Source: Planotetraspora thailandica
GTDB taxonomy: Bacteria; Actinomycetota; Actinomycetes; Streptosporangiales; Streptosporangiaceae
Reading direction: 5' to 3'
DNA length: 64,000 bases
Assembly: GCF_016863335.1 (NCBI RefSeq)
Contig: NZ_BOOR01000003.1
Span: 34,504-98,503, forward strand
The position numbers and the translations under genes are program-made. This document shows positions 33,482 to 41,663 of the stretch, one piece after another (the first letter of the stretch is position 1; the number at the start of each line of letters is the position of its first letter). The notes under the pieces are model-generated. The model ran no database searches, had not been told where the DNA came from, and saw only the letters and a program-made list of their open reading frames with translations.

Positions 33482-34300
33482 ATGGATGTACTTCAGGCCA
33501 TCGTCCTCGGCATCGTGCAGGGTTTGACCGAATTCCTGCCGATTTCGAGCTCCGCCCACCTGCTCATCGTGCCCAAGCTCGCCGGGTGGTCCGATCCTGG
33601 CGCCGCGTTCACCGCGGTGATCCAGCTCGGCACCATGCTGGCGGTGGTGATCTATTTCTGGCGCGACATCACCCGGATCTTCATCACCTGGCTGCGCAGC
33701 CTGTGGACGCCGGAGCTCCGTTCCGAGCTCGACGCCAGGATGGGCTGGTACATCGGCCTCGGCACCATCCCGATCAGCGTGGCGGGTCTGGTGTTCAAGG
33801 ACGCGATCGAGGGTCCGGCGCGCAACCTGTGGCTGAACGCGGCCATGCTCATCGCGTTCGGCATCCTCCTTCTGATCGCCGACCAGTTCGGCCGCAAGAA
33901 GAAGGAGATCGGCGACCTGAACATGCGCGACGGCCTGATCATCGGCGCCTGGCAGATGCTGCCGCTGATCCCCGGCGCCTCCCGTTCGGGCTCGACGATG
34001 ACCGGCGCCCTGTTCCTCGGCTACACGCGGGAGGCGGCGGCGCGGTACTCCTTCCTCCTGTCGATCCCCGCGGTCGTCCTTTCCGGGCTCTTCGAGTTCC
34101 GCCACTTCGGCGACGGCGGGGCGGTGCCGATCGCTCCCACAGTGATCGCCACCGTGGTCTCCTTCGTCGTGGGGTACGCCTCCATCGCCTGGCTGCTGCG
34201 CTACGTCGCCAAGCACTCCACGAACATCTTCGTCATCTACCGGGTGTTCGCCGGCACCTTCCTGCTCACCCTGCTCTACCTGGGCGTGATCACGTCATGA
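33482..34300 (+). CDS. uppP: Undecaprenyl-diphosphatase UppP/BacA
   Basis: The 272-residue membrane protein has eight or so hydrophobic helices and both UppP signature regions: GLTEFLPISSSAHL with the catalytic Glu-rich loop (about residues 15-30), and LPLIPGASRSGSTMTGALFLG (about 163-183) with the catalytic Ser/Arg pair. It dephosphorylates undecaprenyl diphosphate so the carrier lipid can be reused in peptidoglycan synthesis; its overexpression gives bacitracin resistance. Its stop overlaps the following histidine phosphatase start by four bases. Confidence 0.96.
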   Translation: MDVLQAIVLGIVQGLTEFLPISSSAHLLIVPKLAGWSDPGAAFTAVIQLGTMLAVVIYFWRDITRIFITWLRSLWTPELRSELDARMGWYIGLGTIPISVAGLVFKDAIEGPARNLWLNAAMLIAFGILLLIADQFGRKKKEIGDLNMRDGLIIGAWQMLPLIPGASRSGSTMTGALFLGYTREAAARYSFLLSIPAVVLSGLFEFRHFGDGGAVPIAPTVIATVVSFVVGYASIAWLLRYVAKHSTNIFVIYRVFAGTFLLTLLYLGVITS

Positions 34301-34998
34301 CGACCGTCCTGCTCGTACGGCACGGCCTCACCGCGATGACGGGGCCCGTGCTCGCCGGATGGACCCCCGGGGTCCACCTCAACGAGCGCGGACGCGAGCA
34401 GGCCGAAGCACTCGCCCGCAGGCTGGCCCCGCTCGACCTCGACGCGATCGTCTCAAGCCCCCTGGAACGGTGCCAGGAGACCGCAGGCGCCGTCGCCAGG
34501 GGCAGGGCCGTGTCCGTGCAGACCGACGACAGGTTCGGGGAGTGCGGCTACGGCGAGTGGACGGGCCGGCCGTTGAAGGAGCTGGCCGAGGATCCGCTCT
34601 GGCGGGTCGTGCAGGCCCATCCCAGCGCGGTCGTCTTCCCCGGCGGGGAGGCGCTGGCCGACACGCAGGCCCGCGCGGTGCGTGCCGTACGGGAATGGAA
34701 CGAGCGGCTGGGGGAGAAGGCGACCTACCTCGTCTGCAGCCACGGAGACGTGATCAAGGCGATCGTGGCCGACGCCCTCGGGCTGCATCTCGACCAGTTC
34801 CAGCGGATCACCGCGGACCCCGCGTCCCTCACCGTGATCCGCTACACCCCCTTGCGCCCCTTCCTGCTCAGGAGCAATGACGTGGGCGGAGACGTCGCCA
34901 ATCTGGTGCCTCCGAACGAGGTTCCAGAGGAGGGAGACGGGGGAGAAAACATCACCGGGAGCGACGCCGCCGTCGGCGGCGGACCAGGGACGACATAG
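34297..34998 (+). CDS. Histidine phosphatase family protein (MSMEG_4193 type)
   Basis: The start is ATG 34297 in an ATGA overlap with uppP. The 233-residue protein has the branch-1 histidine phosphatase motif LLVRHGLT (His9 is the phosphate acceptor), SSPLERCQETA, the acid/base Glu in FGECGYGEWTGR, and CSHGDVIKAI with the second His. The C-terminal 30 residues are Gly/Asp-rich. This gene sits next to DUF3090 and mshC in many actinobacteria. Its substrate is not established; coupling to uppP hints at a cell-wall intermediate. Confidence 0.9.
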   Translation: MTTVLLVRHGLTAMTGPVLAGWTPGVHLNERGREQAEALARRLAPLDLDAIVSSPLERCQETAGAVARGRAVSVQTDDRFGECGYGEWTGRPLKELAEDPLWRVVQAHPSAVVFPGGEALADTQARAVRAVREWNERLGEKATYLVCSHGDVIKAIVADALGLHLDQFQRITADPASLTVIRYTPLRPFLLRSNDVGGDVANLVPPNEVPEEGDGGENITGSDAAVGGGPGTT

Positions 34999-35001
34999 GG
35001 T
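34996..35001 (+). promoter_or_regulatory. TAGGGT -10 box of the DUF3090 gene
   Basis: TAGGGT ends 6 bases before the ATG at 35008 and overlaps the end of the phosphatase gene, so a leaderless transcript starting at DUF3090 is likely. Confidence 0.45.
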
Positions 35002-35007
35002 CGGGCT

Positions 35008-35583
35008 ATGCCGGTCTTCAACTACGATCCGCCTGACAGGTTCGTGGCCGGTGCCGTTGGGCAACCGGGCGCACGAACCTTCTTCCTGCAGGCCCGTGGC
35101 CAGGGCAGGATCACCACGGTGGCGCTGGAGAAATTCCAGGTCGCCGTGCTCGCCGATCGGCTGGACGAGCTACTCGACGAGGTGCTGCGCCGCAGTGGCG
35201 GCCGCGCCCCGGTACCCGCCATGGCACCCGCCGACCTTAACGACGAGGGTCCGCTCGACCTGCCCATCGACGAGGACTTCCGCGTGGGGACCATGGCCCT
35301 GGCCTGGGATCCCGACACCTCACAGGTCGTGATCGAGGCCCAGGAGGCGACCGAGGACGACGAGGAGGATGAGGAGCCGTTCGCCGTCGAGGACGACCGG
35401 CCGGGCCCCGCCGTCCTCCGGGTGCGCATCAGCCCCGGCGCCGCCCGCGCGTTCAGCAGGCGCGCGCTCGACGTCGTGGCGGCCGGCCGTCCCCCGTGCC
35501 CGTTGTGCGGGCAGCCGCTGGGCGCCGAAGGTCACATCTGCGTACGGCTGAACGGCCACCACCCCGGGGGTCTGTCGGCGTGA
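35008..35583 (+). CDS. DUF3090 family protein with C-terminal zinc-ribbon-like motif
   Basis: The 191-residue product begins PVFNYDPPDRFVAGAVGQPGART, the constant opening of the DUF3090 family, followed by FFLQARGQGRITTVALEK and a strongly acidic linker (TEDDEEDEE). The C-terminal region has CPLCGQPLGAEGHIC, a likely metal-binding Cys cluster. The family is restricted to actinobacteria and almost always precedes the SCO1664-type protein. No function has been assigned. Cytoplasmic localisation is expected since there is no signal peptide. Confidence 0.9.
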   Translation: MPVFNYDPPDRFVAGAVGQPGARTFFLQARGQGRITTVALEKFQVAVLADRLDELLDEVLRRSGGRAPVPAMAPADLNDEGPLDLPIDEDFRVGTMALAWDPDTSQVVIEAQEATEDDEEDEEPFAVEDDRPGPAVLRVRISPGAARAFSRRALDVVAAGRPPCPLCGQPLGAEGHICVRLNGHHPGGLSA

Positions 35584-35626
35584 TCGAGCGGGGCGGCAGG
35601 GCCATGGCGGCGGGGCAGGGGACCGG

Positions 35627-36388
35627 ATGACGGCTGAGGGCGAGCCGACCCCGGGCGACGCCGACGGGCTGGGGCTGGACGACGAGTCCGCCATGCGGTT
35701 GCTGCGCGAGGGCAGGCTGGAGGTGGCGGGACGCCTCGTCGAGGCCACCAACATGACGTTGTACTGCTCCATACGCCTCGGCCGGCAGGTGGCCGCGTGC
35801 GTCTACAAGCCGGTGCGGGGGGAGCGCCCCCTGTGGGACTTCCCCGACGGCACGCTCGCCGCGCGTGAGGTGGCCGCCTACGAGGTCGCGGCGGCGACAG
35901 GCTGGCGGATAGTGCCGCCGACCGTCTACCGCGACGGCCCCTTCGGCCCGGGCATGGTGCAGTTGTGGATCGACACCGACCCCGAGGCCGACCTGCTGGC
36001 CCTGGTCCGCAGCCGTCACTCCGGGCTGCGGCGGATGGCGGTGTTCGACGCGGTGGTGAACAACGCCGACCGCAAGGGCGGCCACCTGTTGCCGCTGCCC
36101 GACGGGCACGTCTACGGCGTCGATCACGGGGTCTGCTTCTCCGCCGACGACAAGCTGCGGACGGTGTTGTGGCAGTGGCGGGGCAAGTCGTTGTCGCGTG
36201 AGGCGGTGACCATGCTCACCGGCCTGGAACGCGAGCTGGAGAGCGGACGGCTGGGCAGGCGGCTGCGGGAGTTGCTCGCGCCCGCGGAGGTCGAAGCCAC
36301 GTGGGACCGGGTGCGGAGGCTGCTCGAGACCGGCATCCACCCCTATCCTTCAGAGGATTGGCCGGCGATTCCGTGGCCGCCGATCTGA
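35627..36388 (+). CDS. SCO1664 family protein (kinase-fold)
   Basis: The 253-residue protein shows LLREGRLEVAGRLVEATNMTLYC, VYKPVRGERPLWDFPDGTLAARE and, in the C-terminal half, FDAVVNNADRKGGHLL with GVDHGVCF. The paired N-x-x-D-R-K-x-G-H and DHG segments are like the catalytic and metal loops of PI3/4-kinase-fold and HipA-like proteins, so ATP-dependent phosphorylation of an unknown target is plausible. It follows DUF3090 after 43 bp and precedes the NRDE gene and mshC, a conserved order. No substrate is known. Confidence 0.87.
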   Translation: MTAEGEPTPGDADGLGLDDESAMRLLREGRLEVAGRLVEATNMTLYCSIRLGRQVAACVYKPVRGERPLWDFPDGTLAAREVAAYEVAAATGWRIVPPTVYRDGPFGPGMVQLWIDTDPEADLLALVRSRHSGLRRMAVFDAVVNNADRKGGHLLPLPDGHVYGVDHGVCFSADDKLRTVLWQWRGKSLSREAVTMLTGLERELESGRLGRRLRELLAPAEVEATWDRVRRLLETGIHPYPSEDWPAIPWPPI

Positions 36389-36455
36389 TGCTTGCGAAAG
36401 AGACATCGATTGTGCACTCTGCAGGAGTCTCTACCGCTTATGGAGGGAACGCCCG

Positions 36456-37235
36456 TTGTGTACGGTCATCGTGAGTGTGGAGCCGGAAGCCGATGTTCCG
36501 GTGCTCCTCGTGGGCGTGCGTGACGAGCTCGTCACGCGGCCGTGGATGTCGCCCGACCGGTACTGGCCCGCGTATCCGGGTCTGATCGGCGGTAAGGACC
36601 TTCAGGCCGGGGGAACCTGGCTGGCGGCCGACCCCGAGGCTCGCAGGGTCGGCCTGCTGCTCAACGGCGAGGGGACTCTCGCGGCGCCGGAGGCCAGGCT
36701 CTCCCGCGGCGGCCTGCCGCTTCAGGCGGCCCAGGCGGGCGAGCTCCCGGCGGCCGACCTCACGCGCTACGACCCCTTTCATCTCCTGGTCGCCGGTCTG
36801 GACGGCGTGCGGCTGTGGACCTGGAACGGCGAAAGCCTCGCCGAGGACAAGCTCCCGCAGGGCGTGCACATGCTCGTCAACAGCGGGTGGGACCGTGAGG
36901 CCGAGCACCCCCGGGTCGCGTGGTTCCTTCCGGCGTTCGCCGCCGCGGCCCGCCCCGCCTGGCAGGAGGGCGGCTCCCCCCAGCGGTTCTGGGGCGACTG
37001 GCTGACCTTGTCGTCGTCGGGCGCGGGACCCGCCCCGGAGGACCCCAGAGCGCTGATCATTCGCCGGAGGCTGGAGGACGGGCGGATCTACGCGAGCCTG
37101 TCTGTCAGCCTGCTCGCCCTGTCGGAGCACGGCCTGCGCTTCGACTTCTGCCCCACGCCGGAAGATCCCACCTCGTGGCACCGGGTGGCCACGGGATCGT
37201 CCCGCGAACGCCGGGGGCGCCTCCGCCTGAGCTGA
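36456..37235 (+). CDS. NRDE family protein (TANGO2-like), TTG start
   Basis: The start is TTG 36456: GGAGGGAAC lies 8 bases upstream and the reading MCTVIVSVEP places Cys at position 2, as NRDE/TANGO2 family members require if the N-terminal Cys is the Ntn-type nucleophile. The 259-residue protein continues with GGTWLAADPEARRVGLLLNGEG (the GGTW segment is characteristic) and ends with a basic tail. Family members are tied to lipid and haem handling in eukaryotes; the bacterial role is unknown. It sits between the SCO1664-type gene and mshC. Confidence 0.8.
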   Translation: MCTVIVSVEPEADVPVLLVGVRDELVTRPWMSPDRYWPAYPGLIGGKDLQAGGTWLAADPEARRVGLLLNGEGTLAAPEARLSRGGLPLQAAQAGELPAADLTRYDPFHLLVAGLDGVRLWTWNGESLAEDKLPQGVHMLVNSGWDREAEHPRVAWFLPAFAAAARPAWQEGGSPQRFWGDWLTLSSSGAGPAPEDPRALIIRRRLEDGRIYASLSVSLLALSEHGLRFDFCPTPEDPTSWHRVATGSSRERRGRLRLS

Positions 37236-37252
37236 ACCCGCGGGCACGCGGA

Positions 37253-37258
37253 TAGGCT
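37253..37258 (+). promoter_or_regulatory. TAGGCT -10 box of mshC
   Basis: TAGGCT ends 7 bases before the mshC ATG at 37266, with no ribosome-binding site between. Confidence 0.5.
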
Positions 37259-37265
37259 GCACACC

Positions 37266-38477
37266 ATGCGATCGTGGTCTGCGCCGAAAATCCCCAGGCT
37301 GCCCGGTTCGGGCGTCCCGCTCCGTCTGTACGACACCGCCGCCCGTGACGTCCGGGAGACCCAGCCGTCCGGGGAGGCCCGGATGTACGTCTGCGGCATC
37401 ACCCCCTACGACGCGACCCATCTGGGGCATGCCAACACCTATCTCGCGTTCGACCTGGTCAACCGGGCCTGGCGGGACGCGGGCCACGACGTGCACTACA
37501 CCCAGAACGCCACCGACGTGGACGACCCGCTCCTCGAGCGGGCCCTGGCGACCGGCGTCGACTGGCAGTCGCTCGCCGAGCGCGAGATCGACCTGTTCCG
37601 CTCCGACATGGAAGCCCTGCGGATCATCCCGCCCCGCGAATATGTGGGGGTCACCGAGGTCGTGGACGAGATCGCCGGCCTGGTCGGCAGGCTGACCGAG
37701 TGCGGCGCGACCTACCGGCTGGACGACGACGTCTACTTCTCGGTCGCCGCGGCCCCCAAGTTCGGCGCCGTGTCGGGCTACTCCGAGGAGCGCATGCTCG
37801 AACTGTTCGCTGAGCGCGGCGGAGACCCGGACAGGAAGGGCAAGCGCCACCCGCTCGACTGGCTGCTCTGGCGGGCGGAGCGGCCCGGAGAGCCGTCCTG
37901 GCCCGCGCCGTTCGGCCCCGGCCGCCCCGGCTGGCATGTGGAGTGCACGGCCATCGCCCTGCGCCACCTCGGCAGCGGGTTCGACGTGGCGGGCGGCGGA
38001 TCCGACCTGATCTTCCCGCATCACGAGATGGGTGCCTGCGAGGGCCACGTCGCCACCGGTGAGTGGCCGTTCGCCCGGGCGTACGTTCACGCGGGCATGG
38101 TCGCCCTCGACGGCGAGAAGATGTCGAAGTCGAAGGGCAACCTTGTCTTCGTCTCCAAGCTCAGGCAGACCGCCGACCCCATGGCCGTACGGCTGGGCCT
38201 GCTGGCCCACCACTACCGCGACGACTGGGCGTGGACGCCGGATCAGCTCACCGCGGCCGAGGAGCGCCTCGCCCGGTGGCGGGCGGCCGTCTCCCGGCCC
38301 TCGGGCCCGGACGGCCTGGCCGTACTGGAGGGGGTGCGGCAGCGGATCGCCGACGACCTGGACGCGCCGGGCGCGCTCGCCGTCATCGACGCCTGGGCCG
38401 CCGCGGAGGGCGGCGACGCGGACGCCCCCGCGCTCGTGCGCGACGTCGCCGACGCCCTGCTCGGCGTGGCGCTGTGA
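37266..38477 (+). CDS. mshC: Cysteine--1-D-myo-inosityl 2-amino-2-deoxy-alpha-D-glucopyranoside ligase MshC
   Basis: The 403-residue protein begins [19 protein letters not shown], a typical MshC opening, and is a class I synthetase-like enzyme. The HIGH-equivalent is THLGHANTY (about residues 52-60), KMSKSKGN is present (about 281-288), and the zinc ligands are the Cys in [10 protein letters not shown], the Cys of [10 protein letters not shown] and the His residues in IFPHHEMG. It joins cysteine to GlcN-Ins using ATP, the third enzymatic step in mycothiol biosynthesis. This places the organism among mycothiol-making actinobacteria. The gene is monocistronic by its own promoter. Confidence 0.97.
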   Translation: MRSWSAPKIPRLPGSGVPLRLYDTAARDVRETQPSGEARMYVCGITPYDATHLGHANTYLAFDLVNRAWRDAGHDVHYTQNATDVDDPLLERALATGVDWQSLAEREIDLFRSDMEALRIIPPREYVGVTEVVDEIAGLVGRLTECGATYRLDDDVYFSVAAAPKFGAVSGYSEERMLELFAERGGDPDRKGKRHPLDWLLWRAERPGEPSWPAPFGPGRPGWHVECTAIALRHLGSGFDVAGGGSDLIFPHHEMGACEGHVATGEWPFARAYVHAGMVALDGEKMSKSKGNLVFVSKLRQTADPMAVRLGLLAHHYRDDWAWTPDQLTAAEERLARWRAAVSRPSGPDGLAVLEGVRQRIADDLDAPGALAVIDAWAAAEGGDADAPALVRDVADALLGVAL

Positions 38478-38489
38478 TCCGCTGACACC

Positions 38490-39356
38490 TCAGTGCTCGT
38501 GACGGTCGTACGGTCCGACCGCCGGGCCGTGATGGTAGGCCCTCAGCGGCCTGCGCAGGTGTGCCTCGCCCGCGATGATCAGACCGGGCGCGGCGAGCCG
38601 CGCCCGCTCGGGAAGGGCGAGGCGGGCCTCCGGATGATCTTCTGGATCGTCCTCGGGAGGGCGCGCCTTGTCCATCCGGCGCGCCACGTCCTCACGGAGC
38701 TGGGGGAGGTGGGCGTAGAGCCGGTCGCCCGGGCACGAGGTGGCGTTGAGGTCGCGGTGCCCGACGATCGCCTTGAACGGGTCGAGCTCGTAGACCCCGC
38801 ACAACCAGGCCAGCAGCGAGGGGAGCGAGGCGAGCTGCGACTCGGTGGGCAGCTCGCTGGTGTAGGTGCCCTCCGTCTCCACGCCCAGCGTGTGCCGGTT
38901 GTGGTCGGCCACCTGGGCGCCCATGACGTGCTTGCCCTCCTCGATGGCGGGCAGCGTCCTGTTGCGGCCCTCCATGATCTGGCCGCCGCGTCCGACGGTG
39001 AACTGCTCGCCGATGTCGGCCCAGTGGTTGTGGTGCATGTGGTACCGCTGGATCGCCCGGGACAGGCGGAAGGCGGCCTCGAGGCTCGTCTCGTCGGTGT
39101 TCGCCGTGGCCGTGTGATGGATGACGAGCCGGTCGGGCATGCGGTCCAGGATCACGGCCCTGGTCTTGGGCGGGGCCGCGTTCCATTCGTCGCGGGTGTA
39201 GATGCGCGGGCGGCCCGGCAAGCCGGCGGTCAGCGCCCGCGCGGCGGCGGTCCCGAGCAGCAGCCCTCCGGCCGCACCCGCTCCCGCGAGCAGGAACGCC
39301 CGGCGGGTCAGCGAGATCTCGCGCAGGCTCGTGCGGGCTCGCGACGTCGAAGACAT
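38490..39356 (-). CDS. Tat-exported peptidoglycan recognition / N-acetylmuramoyl-L-alanine amidase
   Basis: The start is ATG 39356 with GGGGAGGA just upstream. The 288-residue product has a Tat signal (LTRRAFLLAGAGAAGG at about residues 17-32) followed by an amidase_2/PGRP domain. Zinc ligands are visible in VIHHTATAN (His), GHRDLNATSCPG (His and Cys), and the catalytic Tyr/Lys region follows the family pattern. It cleaves the MurNAc-L-Ala bond or binds peptidoglycan outside the cytoplasm. The acidic C-terminal tail is poorly conserved in appearance. It is convergent with mshC, 12 bp apart, without a clear terminator. Confidence 0.9.
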   Translation of the reverse strand: MSSTSRARTSLREISLTRRAFLLAGAGAAGGLLLGTAAARALTAGLPGRPRIYTRDEWNAAPPKTRAVILDRMPDRLVIHHTATANTDETSLEAAFRLSRAIQRYHMHHNHWADIGEQFTVGRGGQIMEGRNRTLPAIEEGKHVMGAQVADHNRHTLGVETEGTYTSELPTESQLASLPSLLAWLCGVYELDPFKAIVGHRDLNATSCPGDRLYAHLPQLREDVARRMDKARPPEDDPEDHPEARLALPERARLAAPGLIIAGEAHLRRPLRAYHHGPAVGPYDRHEH

Positions 39357-39596
39357 GGTCCTCCCCGAGTGAGCGTGGCACCTCGGGGGGCCCACGTCCG
39401 GCGGGGAGGTTGGGTCGATATCCCCGGGCCGGGCTCCGGCTATTCCTGCCGCCGGAAAACCGGTCCCATGTAGGCCGATATGTCGTGAAGGTATTCCGGG
39501 AATGCGTGGCCCGGACCCGCCGGAACGTGGGATTGATTACCGGAAAGACCCGAGCAATGGGCCTTGTCCGGTATTAAGGTGAATGGCCGAATTCTG

Positions 39597-40073
39597 TCAG
39601 GAAATGGCGGCCATGAATCGTTCCCGGTCCTCATCGGGCAGGGCGTCGATGAACAGGACGCCGTCCAGATGGTCGGCCTCATGCTGGAGCACCCGGGCCA
39701 GCATTCCGATCGCCCTCACCGTGATCGGCTTGCCGTACATGTCCCTGCCCCTGGCCACCACGGAGAACGCCCGCGATCTTGGCCACCAGACGCCTGGGGC
39801 CGACAGGCACGCCTCGTCGGCGACGATCGTGCGCTCGGACAGTTCGAGGCGCGGATTGACGATGTGGCCCGCCCTGCCATCGAGCTCGAAGGCGAGGACC
39901 CGCAATGGGACGCCGATCTGAGGCGCGGCGAGCCCGGCACGCCCGGTTCCCGCCCGCATGGTGGCGGTGAGTGACTTCACGAGATCCCTGAGGGATCGGT
40001 CAAAGGTGGTGACGGGCTCGGCTACGCTGCGTAGCACTGGATCTTCGAACAACCGGATCTGTCGGACAGTCAT
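39597..40073 (-). CDS. def: Peptide deformylase
   Basis: The start is ATG 40073 (MTVRQIRLFEDPVLRS) with GGGGAG five bases upstream; longer in-frame starts up to 40334 have no support. The 158-residue protein has all three deformylase motifs: GLAAPQIG, EACLSAPG (canonical EGCLS, with Ala for Gly) with the metal-binding Cys, and HEADHLDG with two His ligands and the catalytic Glu. It removes formyl groups from nascent proteins. The EACLS variation suggests an accessory copy beside a housekeeping one elsewhere. An isolated gene. Confidence 0.93.
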   Translation of the reverse strand: MTVRQIRLFEDPVLRSVAEPVTTFDRSLRDLVKSLTATMRAGTGRAGLAAPQIGVPLRVLAFELDGRAGHIVNPRLELSERTIVADEACLSAPGVWWPRSRAFSVVARGRDMYGKPITVRAIGMLARVLQHEADHLDGVLFIDALPDEDRERFMAAIS

Positions 40074-40499
40074 GCACGCTCCCCGCGGCGACGACGACAC
40101 CACAACGAAAGTCCCCAGTTTGGCATTGTGCCAACCTTTGTTAAATCCGTATTGCATGGGCGATAGGTACATTTCCTCGCGGGCGCATTGGGCGCCCAGT
40201 CGGTCACGGAAAGTAATTGACCTGTCGGCCTGCCACGCGCTTCGACGGGCCGCCCGGAACCTTTTTTGGCTTGTAGCACAGCGGTAACAGGAGGGACCCA
40301 GTCGCGAAACCCCCTGAAAGCACCATCGGTTCATGCCGATCTCACTTCAGCCGTCAGGGCCTGTGATGCGGCGGGTCCCATGGGCGGTCGGAGGTGAGGC
40401 GCGGCGGCGTGCCCCCGGCGCCCTGCGTGCCGCCTGCGAACGCCGTCCCGGCACATCCGACTGGCGCCGACCAAAGACCCCTTCGGAGGTGAGCGTGGC
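40074..40499. promoter_or_regulatory. 426-bp gene-free interval between def and the hemD-type gene
   Basis: A perfect inverted repeat TTGGCA-TTG-TGCCAA lies at 40120-40134, about 50 bp upstream of the deformylase start, and could be an operator. The CGGAGGTGA ribosome-binding site for the hemD-type gene ends at about 40494. A 56-codon frame from ATG 40333 ends in the ATGA at 40500-40503 but has no ribosome-binding site, so it is not called. No RNA gene was seen. Confidence 0.4.
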
Positions 40500-41663
40500 A
40501 TGACCGCGCTTCTGGACAATCCCCTGGTCTCGCTCGAGACCGCCCCCGACGCGCTGGCCGGGTTCACGATCGGGCTGACCGCGACCCGCCGCCGTGAGGA
40601 GTTCGCCGCGCTCCTCGAGCGGCGCGGCGCTCGCGTGGTCCAGGCGCCCGCCATCAGAACGGTGCCGCTGGCGGAGGATGCCGGCCTGCTCGCCGCCACC
40701 CGTGCTTGCCTGGAGGCGCCGGTCGACTACGTGGTGATCACCACCGGCGCGGGCTTCGCCGACTGGATGGCCGCCACCGAAGGATGGGGACTGGCGGCCG
40801 ACGTCGCGTCCCACTTCGGCGACGCCCGGCTGCTCGCCCGCGGGCCGAAGGCCAGGGGCGCGGTGCGCGCGGCCGGCCTCACCGACTACTGGACCCCGGT
40901 GACCGAGTCGTGCGAGGAGATGAAGGACTACCTCCTGGCGCACGACCTGCGCGGCCGCCGCGTAGCCGTGCAACTCCACGGCGAGTCGCTCAGCTGGTTC
41001 GTCTCGGCGCTGCGTGGCGCCGGAGCCGACGTGATCGAGGTGCCCGTCTACCGTTGGTTGCCCTATCGCGACACCTCTCCGCTGCGCCGCCTGGTCAGCC
41101 AGGCCGTGACCGGTTCGGTCGACGCGGTGGCGTTCACCAGTTCGCCCGCCGTCGTCGCCATGCTGAACGCCGCCAGGGCCGACGGCCTGGAGGAGGCGCT
41201 CATCGCCGCCTTCAACTCCCACGTCGTGGCGGCCTGCATGGGGTCGGTCACCTCCGCCCCGCTGGAGGCCAAGGGCGCGCGCGTCCTCCACCCCGACCGG
41301 CCGCGGCTGGGCGCCCTGGCGCGCTCGCTCGCGTGCCACCTTCCGGTGAGCAGCGTCACCCGGCTGGTCGCGGGAGGACACGACCTGGAGATCCGCGGTC
41401 ACGCGGTGGTGGTCGACGGCGACCTCAAGCCGCTGCCGCCCGCCCCGATGGCGGTGCTCAAGCGGCTCGCCGAGCGGCCGGGCCACGTGGTCGCCCGCGC
41501 CGAGCTGCGGGTCGTCCTCCCCGGGGGTCCGTCGCGGGACTCGGCCGAGCACGCCGTCGAGATGGCGATCACCCGGCTGCGCCGCGCCCTCGGCCCTGGC
41601 GGCATCGTCGAGACCGTGGTCAAGCGCGGCTACCGCCTGGCGGTCGGGCGAGACGAACGATGA
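40500..41663 (+). CDS. Uroporphyrinogen-III synthase fused to a winged-helix DNA-binding domain
   Basis: The start is ATG 40500 with GGAGGTGAGC upstream. The 387-residue protein begins with a HemD domain (about residues 20-270: FTIGLTATRRREEFAALLERRGARV, YVVITTGAGF, FTSSPAVVAM, CMGSVTSAPLEAKGARV) and ends with an OmpR/PhoB-type winged helix (about 300-383: PMAVLKRLAERPGHVV, AVEMAITRLRRALG, IVETVVKRGYRL). This is the actinobacterial HemD-response-regulator fusion seen in Rv0260c. It may be enzyme, regulator or both. Its TGA overlaps the next start. Confidence 0.9.
   Translation: MTALLDNPLVSLETAPDALAGFTIGLTATRRREEFAALLERRGARVVQAPAIRTVPLAEDAGLLAATRACLEAPVDYVVITTGAGFADWMAATEGWGLAADVASHFGDARLLARGPKARGAVRAAGLTDYWTPVTESCEEMKDYLLAHDLRGRRVAVQLHGESLSWFVSALRGAGADVIEVPVYRWLPYRDTSPLRRLVSQAVTGSVDAVAFTSSPAVVAMLNAARADGLEEALIAAFNSHVVAACMGSVTSAPLEAKGARVLHPDRPRLGALARSLACHLPVSSVTRLVAGGHDLEIRGHAVVVDGDLKPLPPAPMAVLKRLAERPGHVVARAELRVVLPGGPSRDSAEHAVEMAITRLRRALGPGGIVETVVKRGYRLAVGRDER

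Noticed and set aside
40333..40503. 56-codon ORF ending in ATGA with the hemD-type gene
   Set aside because: There is no ribosome-binding site or -10 box near its ATG, and the hemD-type gene has its own strong site.
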